This document shows, one piece after another, positions 1 through 12,153 of a stretch of DNA of 64,000 bases (position 1 is its first letter; each line of letters opens with the position of its first letter). This DNA comes from Pseudoscleropodium purum (lineage: Eukaryota > Streptophyta > Bryopsida > Hypnales > Brachytheciaceae). Position numbers and translations under genes: made by a program. A model generated the notes under the pieces. That model saw nothing but the letters and a program-made list of their open reading frames with translations. It was not told the DNA's origin and ran no database searches. The stretch covers positions 41,831,063 through 41,895,062 of the forward strand of contig OZ017795.1 in the NCBI GenBank assembly GCA_963969395.1. Direction: 5' to 3'.

Positions 1-1086
1 CTTTCTTTAGTATAAAGTGATGTGTTCAATAAATGGAGATGCTCTTTTATCATGCTTCTATGACAGCTTGGGCATATTGCCTGGTAACTTCATAACTAAT
101 TTTACTGTGGTTTGGGGAAAGCAAGCCATTTGTAGAAGGACTGGTAGGGGGCAACAACTTTGTATCCCTGTCTAGATGACTCTGAACATATCTAGATAGG
201 GATATAGAAATGCTAGTGGCGATGTTCTAATCCCCTCCTTCTATTCCTCCACCTCCTATTCCCCCACCAAGCTAGTCACCTAAATACTTTGATTATTGGA
301 TGAATAAGTGCATTTGTTTTTGTTTCTACAGTTAACAATGAAGTCATCATTAGACCTTTTAGGTCCACAACATTCCTACTAAATTTATGATGTGACTAGT
401 TAATCTTTAAAGGACAAATTAACTTCCTACTTTGTCAACCTTCTTTGGTTTTCAACATTTAAATTACATTAAAAATTTGATATTTTTCTCATATAATAAT
501 ATATATATCTAAACTTAATTTTATAATTTTTATAAATTAAAAAAATTAATTTTATATGGTTTGAAAAAATATTTCTTTAAAAGTAGCATACTGAAATTAC
601 AAAAAAGTATGCAAAATTACAAAAATTAATGCTTAATACAATATGCCAAGTTTCAAAGAATTGAGTATAATTGTCATAAACATCTTGGTATAATTGATGT
701 ACTCTTTGAGCACACACCAAGATAGATTAGTTAGAAAAAGTTTAAAAGTAGTGTATTTTTAGTATTGGAAGACCTACCATATTTTCCATTGGAAGACCTT
801 TATTTCAAGATCACCTTTTTTTGAATAATTTCCTCATTCAACACTAAAAGAAGCAAATGTCCGCCATGAATGAATATTTGGAATACCAAGTGATTGTAGA
901 AGTGAGACCCAGACTTTGGGTTCAACAATGTTGCAATTCTTGCACTATGACATCTTGTCATCCCAGTGAGGTGAAAAAGTTGAAGAGGAAAAATTCAAGT
1001 ATTTAGAGCATCAAGATTGGTCCTAAAAAAGTTCCTCTCCTTGAAATAGAAGGTCATTGTAGGGACTAATGAATGGATTAAGATGG

Positions 1087-1486
1087 AGGCACCAATAACC
1101 AACCATGCCTAGTGCCCAACATGCAGGGTGTGCTATTTCCAACTTTAGATTTGATCTCAAGTTTGAAATTTGATTTTTTTGTCTTTTTCAAGGTTGGGAC
1201 TAATAAAGTTATGACACATTAATTGAAGTAGTGAGCAAGAAAATAGGAAGTAGAGAGCTGGAAAGTACTTTCTTGAATGATTGGAATTGAAAGACTTTAG
1301 ACATTGTTTATAGGTCAAGAGTTCTTTTGCCTTCCAAAATGCATTGTAATTTCAATTTTCAAAATATAAATCTGAAAATTTAGTAGTCCTCATATTTCCT
1401 ATCTTCCTACATGGGAAAAATATCCACTAACTCATATTATGCAAAATTTGATTCCAAATTGCTTAAATGATTGGTTATTGGTGCCT
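1087..1486. mobile_element. Fold-back/MITE candidate, about 400 bp
   Basis: The left end reads AGGCACCAATAACCAA and the right end reads TTGGTTATTGGTGCCT, a perfect 16-bp inverted match. The interior is AT-rich and non-coding. I could not see a target-site duplication. The length and structure fit a non-autonomous DNA transposon, but the superfamily is unassigned. Confidence 0.5.
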
Positions 1487-1930
1487 TCACCTTACTTGTT
1501 GCTCCACTTCTACAATTTTCTATTCAACCAATTACAAGTACCCTGGTGTGCAAAATTAAACAAAAGGAATCTTCAGCATTGCTAGTTCAATAAACTATTT
1601 ACAAAAAGAAGTACTCTAACAATTACATTTAATGTCAATTACACTAATTGATTTAAAAATGCTATAACTTTTATTCTTAATGAATATTTGTACCCTTCTT
1701 TGAATTGTATTGATATCTATGCTCATAGAATTTTTTTTCATCAAGAGTAAAAACTTATAGAATTTTCCAATCAATCTATGTGATAGTACTAAATTTCATT
1801 ATTAGTAAAAGCTTCCAACTTCAATATAAATGCAGATTTATCAAAGCTTTCTATGAATTAAATAAAAAATTAGAAAATTAATTTTATTTTTATTTTCACT
1901 ATAACAATTAACTTTTACTTTTATTTTAAG

Positions 1931-2299
1931 GTATGGACCAATGACAAGTACATTGACTACCATACATGCACTAGGTTAGTCTTGGAAATAATTAGGGAAA
2001 TTTTAGATTGTGTCTAAATTTTAAAATTGTACAACAATTTTCTGAAAATCTGAAAAAATTTCATTGTTACTAATTGTGAATACTCAAAACTTATTCTTAA
2101 GAAAATTTAGGAAAATGATAACATTTATGTATAAATAGAAAAAATCAATTCAAAATTAGGAGTGTCAAAAAATTAGAAAGAGCAAGGTGCCAAAAGACAA
2201 AAAATCCAAATCAAGGTGCCATTTTGTCAAATTCCAAAAACTAAACTATTTCATCAATAAGGTGTCCAAACTAACCTATGTGTATGGTAGTGCATACCT
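1931..2299. mobile_element. Degenerate fold-back element, about 370 bp
   Basis: The left end (AGGTATG, then ACTACCATACATGCAC and TAGGTTAGT) is repeated in inverse order at the right end (ACTAACCTATGTGTATGG, then GCATACCT), with small indels between the arms. The arms are diverged, so this is an old insertion. Both ends start AGGTA and sit next to TA/TTA, which would suit a TA-targeting family, but the duplication is not clean. Confidence 0.4.
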
Positions 2300-3181
2300 T
2301 TAGTTAGTTAGTTAGTTAGTTTTTTTTTTTTTTTTTGAGGAAGGATGTATAGGCTTTGTTTTGTGGCATTTGAATCTATAATGTAAACTTATGAATTTTC
2401 TAATTTTTTTTTTGGTTTAAGAAAATTAGAAAGTTACTTGTACTTTTGTTTTGATTGTGGCAAAGGTAGGGGGCACTCTAGTTATTATTAAGATTGATCG
2501 ATAATAGATACCAAGATGCAAGATTGCAATTTGGATTCAACGAAGAGTGTAAATTTAACCCTGGAGTGTTCTAACATCCATTTTTTGGATTATGAACAGA
2601 TTGAAGTTCTTGTTTCTGTTTCATTCTTGCTTGGATGAAAGTCATCCTAATTTTTGGTGATACTCTATTAAGTTCTTATCTTATCTAATGGTTGAATTGG
2701 TGTTACTAGAATACTATTTTTTCTAAAATTACAAATGCAAAAGTATGTCAAGTGGTCAAATTGCATTGACTCTAGTTCAAAACCAGATTAGCAAAAATGA
2801 GGTCTTAGATGTAATGAACACAAAAATTTCAAAAAATCATCATATCAAGATAACCTCATTTCAAATCTGTTCCAACAAGTTTTACTCAAAAAATGATAGT
2901 AGTTTGCTTGTCATTGAATTTAGAAGGAATTTTGAAATTCCCCTTTCAAAATTTATAGAAAAATATTGGTGATAGCACTAGTGAATCTAACTGTATGGAT
3001 AGAATCTACAATTCAAAATCTACAACTCTCATTTGTACATCAATTCCAAAATATTCTTCCAAATAACACTTTATAACAGTTTTTCCCGAATCGTCAAATT
3101 TGGAAATGGATCCAGACGTTTAGGGGTTAAAGAAAAGCGTGCCCCAACTACAAATGAGGCCAACCAGTCAATTAAGGTAAA

Positions 3182-3353
3182 GCAGTAATCTAATACGACG
3201 ATGCATACCCGCCCTAGGTACCCGTCGATATAGCTGGACCACTCTAGCTGCCACTCCAGTTGCTCCAAGCAAGACGCGAACAACACTAACTTACCTTAAT
3301 TCCGCGTAATACTATGACGCATACCCGCCGAATGTATCGGTCCTTATCCGGAC
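3182..3353 (+). repeat. Diverged direct repeat, units of about 50-59 bp
   Basis: A segment at 3182-3240 (GTAATCTAATACGACG, then GCATACCCGCCC and TAGCTGGACC) recurs imperfectly at 3304-3353 (GTAATACTATGACG, then GCATACCCGCCG and TATCCGGACC). The spacing is about 120 bp. It lies on the upstream side of the carrier gene, where base composition first becomes GC-richer. A promoter-duplication role is possible but unsupported. Confidence 0.5.
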
Positions 3354-3399
3354 CCCCCAGATGTTGATAGAGCGAGCGTGGATAACTACCGTGCTCAAA

Positions 3400-5300
3400 G
3401 TAAATAAGCAGACTGCTCTCCCTCGCTGCCTGAAACGTGACCTGTGACTGCTCGCTTTCAGCTCTCGCACATTCTGGTCCGCTCCTTCGGGACGCGGCGG
3501 CGGCGCCCGTCTCGCACTGCTCTGGATTCCTGTGGATTCTCGACCGCATGATTTTCAAGCCTTGCGAAGTGGCGGACCCGATTTCCTTCTCTCTACCACC
3601 TGTGCATTCGTACGATTCGCTCATGGGGTAACAGTGGCCCTTTCCCAATTCGGTTCGTTCTCGTTTTCTCTCTCTCTTTTTCAATCCCGTGCCTAGGGTG
3701 AGGGTTCTTGGTTGGTTGGGAGTTCCGCTCGGTGCCACACTCGGATACCTGGTTCCAAATGTGCTATTCGTTTTATTTTATTTTCCATTTTTCCTTTTAT
3801 TATTCGATTTGAAAATTCCAATGCAGGTGGTGCAGTGCAACTCACCTGTGTGGTCAGAGGAACGGAGAGTGTTATTAGTTGCTTTGCTCTCGTGCACGTT
3901 TGGTCGTTGTTTATATAAATTTCCGTGAGGAATCGTGTGTTGCGTGCGTGATTACTCCGTTCTTGAAATTGCAACTGAAACTGTCGTACGGAGGTCCAGG
4001 CTTTGCATAGTTCCGACTTTTACTGCTTAATTTAGCTTTTTTCGTTTCGCGGTAATTTCCTAATTTTTAATTCGTAGGTACTGTACAGTGAACAGCTATG
4101 ATGGAGCGTGATAGTCGATTGCGCTCGTTGGCGTTGACGCGTTGGTTTTAGAAATTTCTGGAGTGAATTTGTGTTTTTTGTGAATGATTTTCTGTTTCTT
4201 GAAATTGCTATCAATTGTCCAGTTAGTGGATCGGACTTTATTGTGATTAATTAGGCATTTGATATGTCATTTGACTGTAATTTAATTGCAAGTCCGGGTG
4301 GTGAGGCGAGTGGCGGTTGAAGGTCACTGCTTGACGCAGATTCAGGATTCTTTTCCCTGTGCCTTCCCCGCCTGCAGTGTTAGGCTTTCTTAAGCTGACT
4401 TCTTCTTTGTTTGGGATTCAAGTAATAAGATAATTCTCGCTCTTACCTGAGGTTTACGTTGATTCTTCAACAGAGGTAGGCCGTAGCGATGTGTCAGATC
4501 TCTGAGGTGCTTTCTCCCTATAAGCATGTGAGATCACTCAGTCTGCTTAAGAGGAGGAGCTGAAAGAAACAGAGGTTCTGAGGATTCTGTACAGGATTTC
4601 TGTGCAGTACTCGTGTTACCTGGATTTAAATTTGCTTACGACGAAGGAGCGTGTTTGTTGTGAATTAGAATCTCTTAGCACACCGCTCACGGTGTTATCT
4701 CGGTGGTATGCATGTATGTATCAGTTCGTTAGCGTTGTAGTCTCGGTGGTTGAGTGTATTTGTACCAAAGAGAGCAGAGACCTTGGTTGGACACGAGCTT
4801 CTTTTTAGTGGAGAAGTTTCTTTGATCGAATTTTTTCGTTAGGTTCTCACGATAGTTGCGGGTGAGGGAGATCGGAAAGAATTGTTGTGAATCTTTTCGC
4901 TGAGGGGAGTACTTAGAGATCTTCAACCTTGAATAATACATTCGCGTAACTGGGGTTGTTACTGTCCTGTACCATTACTGTGAGAGAAGACGTCAAGTCG
5001 TTCCTTACAAGATATTGACGAAATTTTGTAGAGCATAGAAGCTTTAGGAGTTATCCCGAGTGAGAAGCACTCTTGATATTAAATTTTATCAAGCATTGTG
5101 TGGGTGTGTTCTGCGCTGTCCTCAAGGATAACACCACATTACTGGAGCTCGGAGTTCGGGAATAGTCGCTCGGAGAAGCTGAAACATCAGGCTCTGCATA
5201 CCTGAAGCCGACTTCTGAAACAGAAACGAGGTCGGAAAGCACTAATTTTAGAATTTGTTACAATAACCGCGTCTCCTTTAACGAAGAGAGTTGCTGCAGG
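3400..5300 (+). promoter_or_regulatory. Probable promoter and long 5' leader of the carrier gene
   Basis: Composition shifts from AT-rich to mixed at about 3.1-3.4 kb and stays that way up to the carrier start codon at 5301. No frame here encodes a recognisable protein. There are many short upstream ATG frames, and GT/AG pairs that could bound a leader intron, for example around 3690-3830. I cannot place the transcription start. The extent is inferred only from composition and from the absence of any other gene. Confidence 0.35.
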
Positions 5301-6846
5301 ATGTCTGCGACGGAGGAGCATTATCCTTTTCCGGATTCCAACCACGTCTTTGTTCCAATGGAGTTCTGGCCGGAGTTTCTTGCGAGTACTACTGGAACCG
5401 AGTTTCTTGCTGGCGGAATGGGAGGTATGGCAGGAGTAATGGCGGGTCATCCTTTGGACACTGTAAGGATTCGGTTACAACAACCGCGGCTGGTGGCCTC
5501 TGCGACTCCAACGAGCGCGACAGGGCTAATTAAGCACATTGTTTCAACTGAAGGGGCCATGGCTCTTTTCAAGGGCATGGCAACCCCCTTGGCCACAATT
5601 GCCTTTCAGGTTCGCAGACTTCAATTTTTCCTCCGTGGATGTTGACATACTAAGTTGTCAAGTTCGTTGGTAGGTCAATGAATTGCACGAAGCATATGAG
5701 CGCTTCCTTTGTAACAGTTTGAGAAATCCTTCAGTTTCGTATTTGACTAATTTGTGAATTCATTTTGCGTTTGACAGAACGCCGTCGCTTTCCAAGCCTA
5801 CGCTCTCTTCTCACGAGCCTTAGCAGATCCTGCAAGCCGTGAGCCTCTTTCGTTACAAAACGTTGCTATTGCGGGTATAGCAGCTGGTACCATACAAACG
5901 GCCATATTGTCGCCAGTAGATTTGATTAAGATAAGGTTGCAAATAGCTACAGATCGACGGGCCCAGCGGTCATCTCTGCAGTCTCCGCAAGCTGGACCGT
6001 TGGGGCTTGTGCGGAACATTGTCCGGAGAGAAGGTATTCGAGGGTTGTATCGCGGCTGGACGGCTACGGTCATTCGAGATGCACCGAGCCATGCAGGTCA
6101 GTGTCTCCTCTCGCCCATGAGCGAAGCACATGTATACAATTATGGAATATCATGTCGAGTAATAGTCTCCGATCCATACCTTACCACCAGCAATTTATGC
6201 ATATTTTGTCTCCTGTTTCATTTATGAAACTCACTTCTAGTAACCAGAAATCGCAGGATGAAGTTACCTAGTGTCTAACAAGTAGATTTGATTCTGCAAT
6301 ATTCTGTATTGCATCTCGTGGTTTGTAGAATATTTCAATAATCCTCAATATCTCTGAACTCGGGACATCGTGAGCAAAATTTATTTTGCAAGATCAGCTC
6401 TCATAGTGTACCTTTCTTAGATTCAAAGCTAATGTTTTTTGGGTTCGAATCAATCTGCAGTATATTTCGGGACCTACGAATACATGCGAGAACTGCTACA
6501 TCCTGGCTGCAGGACGGATGGCCAGGAGTCCTTATCGACCATGCTCGTGTCTGGAGGTTTGGCCGGCTCTCTGAGTTGGCTCTGTTGCTACCCCTTGGAC
6601 GTTGTGAAATCGAGGCTTCAAGCGCAATGTGCAGGTGGTGCCCCTCCCAAGTATAAAGGTATCATGGACTGCATTCGCACCAGTGCCCGAGAAGAAGGTA
6701 ATCAGGTGTTTTGGCGGGGTTTGGGGCCTTCATTAGCGAGGGCATTTCTGGTGAATGGGGCTATCTTTTCTGCTTACGAATTGTCCTTGCGCTACCTCAG
6801 TCCTCGCTCTCCCAGAGGTGATCTGGAATTTCAATCAGTCATGTAA
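5301..6846 (+). CDS. BAC2: Mitochondrial basic amino acid carrier, BAC2-like (3 exons)
   Basis: Exons 5301-5609, 5778-6096 and 6461-6846 join in frame to 337 aa. Both introns are GT-AG (CAG|gttcgc, GCAG|gtcagt). The protein is a solute carrier of the mitochondrial inner membrane. Three repeats carry the signature PX[DE]XX[KR]: PLDTVR from residue 51, PVDLIK from 149 and PLDVVK from 254. From residue 20 (MEFWPEFLAS) it aligns by eye with Arabidopsis BAC2, which transports arginine, ornithine and other basic amino acids, and shares ELLHPGCR and FLVNGAIFSAYE near the C-terminus. The start at 5301 adds 19 residues before that point. Met20 is an alternative start. The nearest downstream gene (RRP1) converges on it from 6 kb away. 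The BAC subfamily call is strong; exact substrate is inferred from the family. Confidence 0.9.
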
Positions 6847-8043
6847 ATATTCTGTGTTTCACATCTATACTGCGAATTGCAAAAGAGATCGTGCAAAGCA
6901 TGATAACAGTTGCCCTTCCACTTTTCGAGATAGTTTGGAGGTGGGTTCATCAGGCGGCAAGCATTCACACAAGTGGTTGGATACTTTGCAGGTTTAGAAT
7001 ATTTCTTGCATTGGTTTAATGTACATTTATTCTTCAATCCCTCGGGACAATGTCTGCAAGGGAGAATATCAGTACTTGGTTCAAACATTGAGCAAGCAAT
7101 GCTAGAACCATACCTTTCATCACAAATCAGAACTCGGGTTAGCGGGAATTTTAGCTAGCAGCGAGAGTATGGCGGAGACTAGTTGCCTTCACATTTCAGA
7201 ACTTGAGTTTCGTGTCCTTATTGAATACTGAATGTCACTGGTAAATGTTGTGTTGCCCGAGTTTTTTCCAAAATGATGCATTATACGAATACGTGAGTGA
7301 TTTCAATCGTTCAAGAGTATAGGGCAGTGCTCGTAATTTTTTTTCATTCTAAAGTTATTTTCTTTGCAGAAGATTAATGAGTGTATCACTCTGATGTTCC
7401 ATCTCGAATCGTTCGAACAGCTTCCCCCTGAAACTGATCAATATGTGAAGGAGAAGCATTCGTCGCCAGTGTAGCCGTTCACCTAAATCCTAATCCATTG
7501 AGCCGCACAATCATCGCATGAACATTTGCAGGGGTCACAGTGGTATGCCCTCCCATCCCCTCATTTCTAGAACTTCAGTGGACACGGGCTCACGGAACCT
7601 CCAATTACTGTAGTGTTTTCAATGAACGGGCTGGAATCCAAAGTCAATGTCTTTTCGTTGGCAAGATCCAGAGCGTCAAACCTGGCGACATTCACCTGCG
7701 TAATGCTCTAAAAACTAGAGATTTTCAATTCTGAGCATCTAAACCGCCTTGGAAAGTGCTACTGTCACGAATTTCCTCCAATATGACAGAATTGACTGTA
7801 CCTCAATTCAAGGAACATAGGAGACTAAGAATGAGCGCAGTACATAGGGCTTGCTCGAAATCCCTCCAATTTTCATGGCAAGGTAACAGAAATGAATTGC
7901 AAGGATACAAGGACAAATTTCAGAGTTCAACGAAATCCAGTGACTGAAGAGATCTCGTTGAACGAGGACAATGCGTTTCCCAAATTAAAGTGGTAGGAAA
8001 ACCTATAAAAGAATGAACTCCTCCACCAGAGGCAAATGCATAC
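6847..8043. other. 3' flank of the carrier gene, no further gene seen
   Basis: The sequence is of mixed composition. Open frames here are short, overlap on both strands and show no domain. The 3' UTR of the carrier must lie at its start, but no polyadenylation site could be fixed with confidence. Confidence 0.5.
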
Positions 8044-8311
8044 GCAGGACGTTAAATCATGCCCACGAAATGGGCCCAGGAGGCTGGATTTACCCCGGGG
8101 AAAACGCAGGAATTTTTTATTTTTCACACAAATTATTTTTTGCAAATTCTGAATTCATATTTGCAATCAGAGACCCCAATAGTAGCCACGCGGATGTCTA
8201 GAACATAACCTAAATTCGGCTCAAAATCGGGGTCTTTTTAAACTTTTACCCCCAATAAATCCCCAAATTACCCTGCTGGGCCCATTTCCTGGGCATGATT
8301 TAACGACCTGC
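8044..8311. mobile_element. MITE family 1, copy 1 (268 bp, 40-bp inverted ends)
   Basis: The left arm GCAGGACGTTAAATCATGCC continues into CACGAAATGGGCCCAG. The right arm is its inverse, CTGGGCCCATTTCCTGGGCA continuing to GATTTAACGACCTGC, with only about three mismatches over 40 bp. The interior is non-coding. A second, more decayed copy lies at 46413-46674 and shares interior blocks such as TTGCAAATT, GCAAT(C/T)AGAGA and CCAAAAATTACC-like motifs. No target-site duplication was recognised, so the superfamily is unassigned. Confidence 0.75.
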
Positions 8312-8417
8312 ACTCTTTCACTCACAAGCTGGCAAACATTGCGCAAGCTCATGTGAGGAGGTTGCCATCGCTAAGTTCGATCGATCTCTGACCATTAATT
8401 CTTCCAGAAACTAGTCC

Positions 8418-8570
8418 TTAATTACAGTTTGAGATGGCGTGCGCTTCAGGGAGCCCGGGGCGTGAGGAGGTGCTGTAGGCTTGGGCGTAGGCGCCCCCGG
8501 AGCTGGCCTTGGTTCCAGAGCCCGTGAAGAAGGAGCCGCCGAGGAACACGTCGCCGCTGGACGCCCACAT
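8418..8570 (-). pseudogene. Pectate lyase C-terminal fragment
   Basis: On the minus strand, codons from 8570 to the TAA at 8420-8418 encode 50 residues with GDVFLGGSFFTGSG, ASSGGAYAQAYS and SSRPG. Plant pectate lyases (polysaccharide lyase family 1, cleaving de-esterified pectin in the wall) end with a block of the form W..EGD.L.NGAFFTPSG....SSYA.A.S...RPS, which this matches in order. The frame is stopped by TAA immediately upstream of the first codon, and none of the parallel beta-helix core is present nearby. It is therefore a truncated remnant. The coding stretch is clearly GC-rich against its surroundings. Confidence 0.6.
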
Positions 8571-8582
8571 TTACTTTCTTGT

Positions 8583-8752
8583 CACTCTGAGTCACGCCGA
8601 GTTAGCTGTATTAGTCCTAGTTTTAGAGCTCTGAGCATTTGAATGTCACAACTTTGGCACTCTGAGTCACGCCAAGTTGGCTATACCAGTCGTAGCTCGT
8701 TTTTAGAGCTCTGAGCATTTGAATGTCACAATTTTGGCACTCTGAGTCTGAC
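8583..8752 (+). repeat. 75-80 bp tandem repeat, 2.2 copies, also dispersed
   Basis: Units begin CACTCTGAGTCACGCC at 8583 and 8658, and a truncated third begins at 8738. Each contains TTTTAGAGCTCTGAGCATTT and GAATGTCACAA(C/T)TTTGG. The same unit recurs singly at 43960-44015 (+) and at 53982-54055 (-), so this is a dispersed family rather than a local slip. Confidence 0.75.
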
Positions 8753-8838
8753 CTTATATGAGTTTACTGCCTTCAATTCCAATAGCTGATCTGCGCAACG
8801 GATTGGGGTCCCTCTAAAGCACTCGATCCTGTGCCCTG

Positions 8839-9099
8839 ATGTGCAATTGCAAGTTGTGGGATGTCACGGTGTGCAGGTACAGCGAATTGGCAAGGCCGTG
8901 GTACGAGTGCTCCATCACACGGCAGTGCATTGCGCCGGATGGGTCCAGTCGGAGGAACCATCGACAAGACCAGTCGGCTCTCACCGTGCTGGCCGCTCTC
9001 ACTGGCAACCACAAGGAAGATAGAGTGAAGTCCCTCATGGGATTCAATGAAGCGTTTCCAGCTTTTTCCCTGAAGGACAACAAAATTCGGTGGAGGTGA
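8839..9099 (+). pseudogene. Glycosyltransferase-like fragment (tentative)
   Basis: An open stretch of about 86 codons reads ARPWYECSITRQCIAPDGSS, then RRNHRQDQSALTVLAALTG. A Cys-rich lead-in followed by HRxDQSxxxxL is typical of DUF1647/nucleotide-sugar-transferase-like proteins, in my recollection. A stop codon (TAA, 8815-8817) lies eight codons before the ATG and no partner exon is visible. It may be one exon of a decayed gene or a captured fragment. Open frames in other registers of the same segment look less protein-like. The identification is from pattern memory only. Confidence 0.3.
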
Positions 9100-9111
9100 A
9101 AATTTGCTCAT

Positions 9112-11911
9112 TATCTCATGGTAATGACCATGGTTTAGGATTATCGCATGGTATTCTGGTAATGGATTGCCTCATGGTAATGGGGTAAAGAAGAGGCAAG
9201 AATACCATGGGAAATATCAATATGTATACATTATTGTACAATATATAATGTAGCACATCATACATAATACTATAGAATATTCAAGTTCAACACGATGATG
9301 TATTGTACAATATACAAAACATATTTCTTGAGTAGATGAAGTACATACTATGTATAAGTATGGGTAAGAAATTTGTATACTATACTTCATGGGAGTCTTT
9401 TCAAAGACAATGCTTATGGGATAATGTCCTCAATTAAAAACCACATGGTAAAATCATATTTTTTTGGAAATGTATTAGCATGTGGGAAAGATACAAGACT
9501 TTACCTCTTCATGTGTTTATTGTTTATTGAATTTGCACTTCACTATATTATTCCTTGATGAACAATAGAAAGAGGGAAAGGTAGTACACTTTGCCTTGTG
9601 GTGCATTGGATAAAGCTTCCCACCTTCCTTGAGGACCACTGCAAAGGCGTGCATCAAAGAATCCATAGAAACCTTGACATCAAAGTGTAGAGTTACATCA
9701 TAGGTGTGGATGCCACCAAGTGCTACAAGGATCCCTTCCGCATCAAGTGGCAATGACATTAGTCCTCTATATAGGAGTTCATTTTTGCTTTTGAAAGATT
9801 AAGTGATTCCATTTATGAAGCCATCACTCCAATATGTTGACATCCACTATATTTCCAATGCTAGTCCCTCAAACCACCTTTGAAGACTAAGTTTAGGTGG
9901 ATTCTTGAACTTGTTTACATTTATAATAGAAATTTTACCTACATTTTGAATAAGATGATTTGCAACTAGTCCATTATCTATTGACTCATCAAACGTGTTT
10001 GCACGTATGGTAGATGTGATTAATTGGGTCTCTTGAATTTGAAGTTTGTATGAATTTTTACTTTGTAGTGAGAAAATAGAAGTTCACATAGTCATATTAG
10101 GAAGTGTTGTTATGTCAAAGTCTCAAAATTGTTTATTAGAATAGTTTTTGAACTTTTATTTTTTCCTCCAATTGGAATTAGCCATCCAAGTCATTATAAT
10201 TAGTGAACTTCTGGATATTCATGAAATTCAACTATGCAAGGGAAGGGGGCTACATTTTGAGAATCTTCATAGTTAGGAATTTGGAAATCTTTTTTTTGGT
10301 ACTCTTTCCTTATTGCTCCTTTATTCCTTTTTATTTTTCTCATGAATCTCATATGATAAAGTGCATCAAAATTCCTTTCCTATTAGGAAGAACTTGAATC
10401 CAAGAAAGGTCTACTTTTAGTGCAAAAATTTGGGTGGGAAGGAGTTTTCTCAGCTCACTATTAAGATTAAGAATTGCATAATAGAGTCAAAAATATGTCA
10501 TGATTACCCAAGCCATGTGGCCACTAGGTTCATGATGGTTTACAATGGCTTACTCAAAAGGGATGGCTATTATATACCTCTCACAAGTTTCCACACACCA
10601 AATGGCCACTACCAAGCTATATTAGAATAAAGAAATATAAATTTTCAAAATTTGGGTATTATTCACATTGGCATTGAAACCTTTATAGAAGGAACTATAA
10701 AACTTTTTTGGAGATGCTTGTTGAAGGAAAGATATGTGTGTGGCTGTTTTCTACATAAATTCATATCAAATTAAAAAAATTCAGCGTCAATGTTTATCTA
10801 TAAATTTTCATGTAAAATCATGAAAAAAAAAAAAAAAGATTTACCAAAAATATAGTTTTGTTTTTTTTTAATAAAAAATTTTGTATGTTTGAAGGGGATT
10901 GCATGAAATACATATGTAGATTGAGGGAAAAGTAAATAAATATAACTCTGATTTACCTTGTACTAAGAAAACTAATTGGTTCAAATTGCAACCATCAACT
11001 TTTATTGGATAGTATTGTACATTTGTATGCACATTCTCACTTTAAATAACATTTCTCATGCCATTTCTTCTACCCTATCCTTGCCTAAACTGCCTGACAA
11101 TGCACTGAAAAGAGGCGTACTACCCTGGTTTGCAATAGTTGCCCTTCCTTCTTCAAAAAATTTATAGGTCGTCGATTTCTGTAAAAAAAAATGCTTATCC
11201 TCAAAATTGCCATTGATTTCTCAAAAAGCCACAAGCTGTTGATCTTGTGAGATTTAATCTGAGCCGTCCAAATATGAAATACCGGATATAGATACAATAC
11301 TACATACAAATATTTACTAAATACATAATACGGACATGGATATAATAATGCATACAAATATGTATGGAATATGGATATGGATATAGTACCACATACAAAT
11401 ACATACGAAATATTGAATACGGAATACAAAATATAGAATCGGATACAATACAACATATAAATATATATTGAATATAAAATATAAAATATGGATACAATAC
11501 CAAATATGGATACGAGATGAATTGTTCCATATTGATTGTCAAATAAGTTGCTTTCTAAAATTACAAGAAGGAAAGGGGCACTTGGAAATAAGAATTTCAA
11601 AATTTTAAAATCCAAAAGGTCAAAATTTTAGTGTATTGTGGCAATAATTGCCAACCCACAACTTCATACTTGATACATAGTTTATAACTCCATAAGCATG
11701 CTTGGAACATGACATCAATTTTTTGAGTAATATGAAAAGTGGAGGACACTTTGTGAGTCTGAAAATTCTCTAACTAATGTGATATTTACACTTTTTTTTA
11801 AAAAGGACATTGATAAAAGACTATAAAAGATCTTACAAAACCAATATTAACCAAAATTTTATGAATGAAAGTAGTTTGGCTTTTGGGAGTGGTTGGAATT
11901 GATAGTTAAAA
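9112..11911. other. AT-rich repeat-bearing intergenic DNA
   Basis: The segment 9112-9195 contains degenerate CATGGTAATG units. The rest is AT-rich. A minus-strand frame at 9759-9517 of 80 codons has balanced composition (SLPLDAEGILVALGG) but matches nothing I know and has no partner. No gene is supported. Confidence 0.5.
11273..11515. repeat. Degenerate ATA/GGATA-rich microsatellite block
   Basis: Short units such as ACATACAAATA, GGAATATGGATAT and GGATACAATAC are reiterated irregularly for about 240 bp. The minus-strand open frame across this block (11615-11085) is rich in Tyr, Ile, Leu and Ser only because of the repeat, and I do not annotate it as coding. Confidence 0.7.
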
Positions 11912-12153
11912 CATTAAAAGATTTTTGGGGCTTTTGGATGCCTGCAAGTTATCACAGCTTGCGAACGCAGGTAACAGGTTCAGCACAGTGGTTTGACATG
12001 GCCGAGACCTTGCCACATCATTGACCATTTTCTTTTTCTTTTTTTTTATGAAAAAAAAAATTCTGACAGCAAGCCATTCCCCTCACTGCGGGGAACAACT
12101 GCAGGGGAACAGACCCAAAACAGGCTTCTGGACCCCCTAAAACTCTTCTAATG
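11912..12153 (-). mobile_element. MITE family 2, copy A (242 bp)
   Basis: The left end CATTAAAAGATTTTTGGGGC is inverted at the right end, GGACCCCCTAAAACTCTTCT followed by AATG. Read on the minus strand it aligns with the copy at 38542-38818 (AGAGTTTT, then TTCCCCTGCA). It carries the family's interior motif with GGCCATGTC. It sits 32 bp from copy B. No clear target-site duplication is visible. Confidence 0.7.

Larger units (their letters stand above)
1..3070. other. AT-rich intergenic DNA without a convincing gene
   Basis: This stretch is strongly AT-rich and full of short homopolymer runs. The only open frame of note (2745-2972, +, 75 codons) has low-complexity composition and no recognisable domain, so I do not call it a gene. 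A TTAG microsatellite followed by a T run lies at about 2301-2336. Two inverted-repeat elements inside it are listed separately. Confidence 0.6.

Noticed and set aside
11085..11615. 176-codon minus-strand open frame rich in Tyr, Ile and Cys
   Set aside because: It is a translation of the ATA/GGATA microsatellite; no domain and no coding composition outside the repeat.
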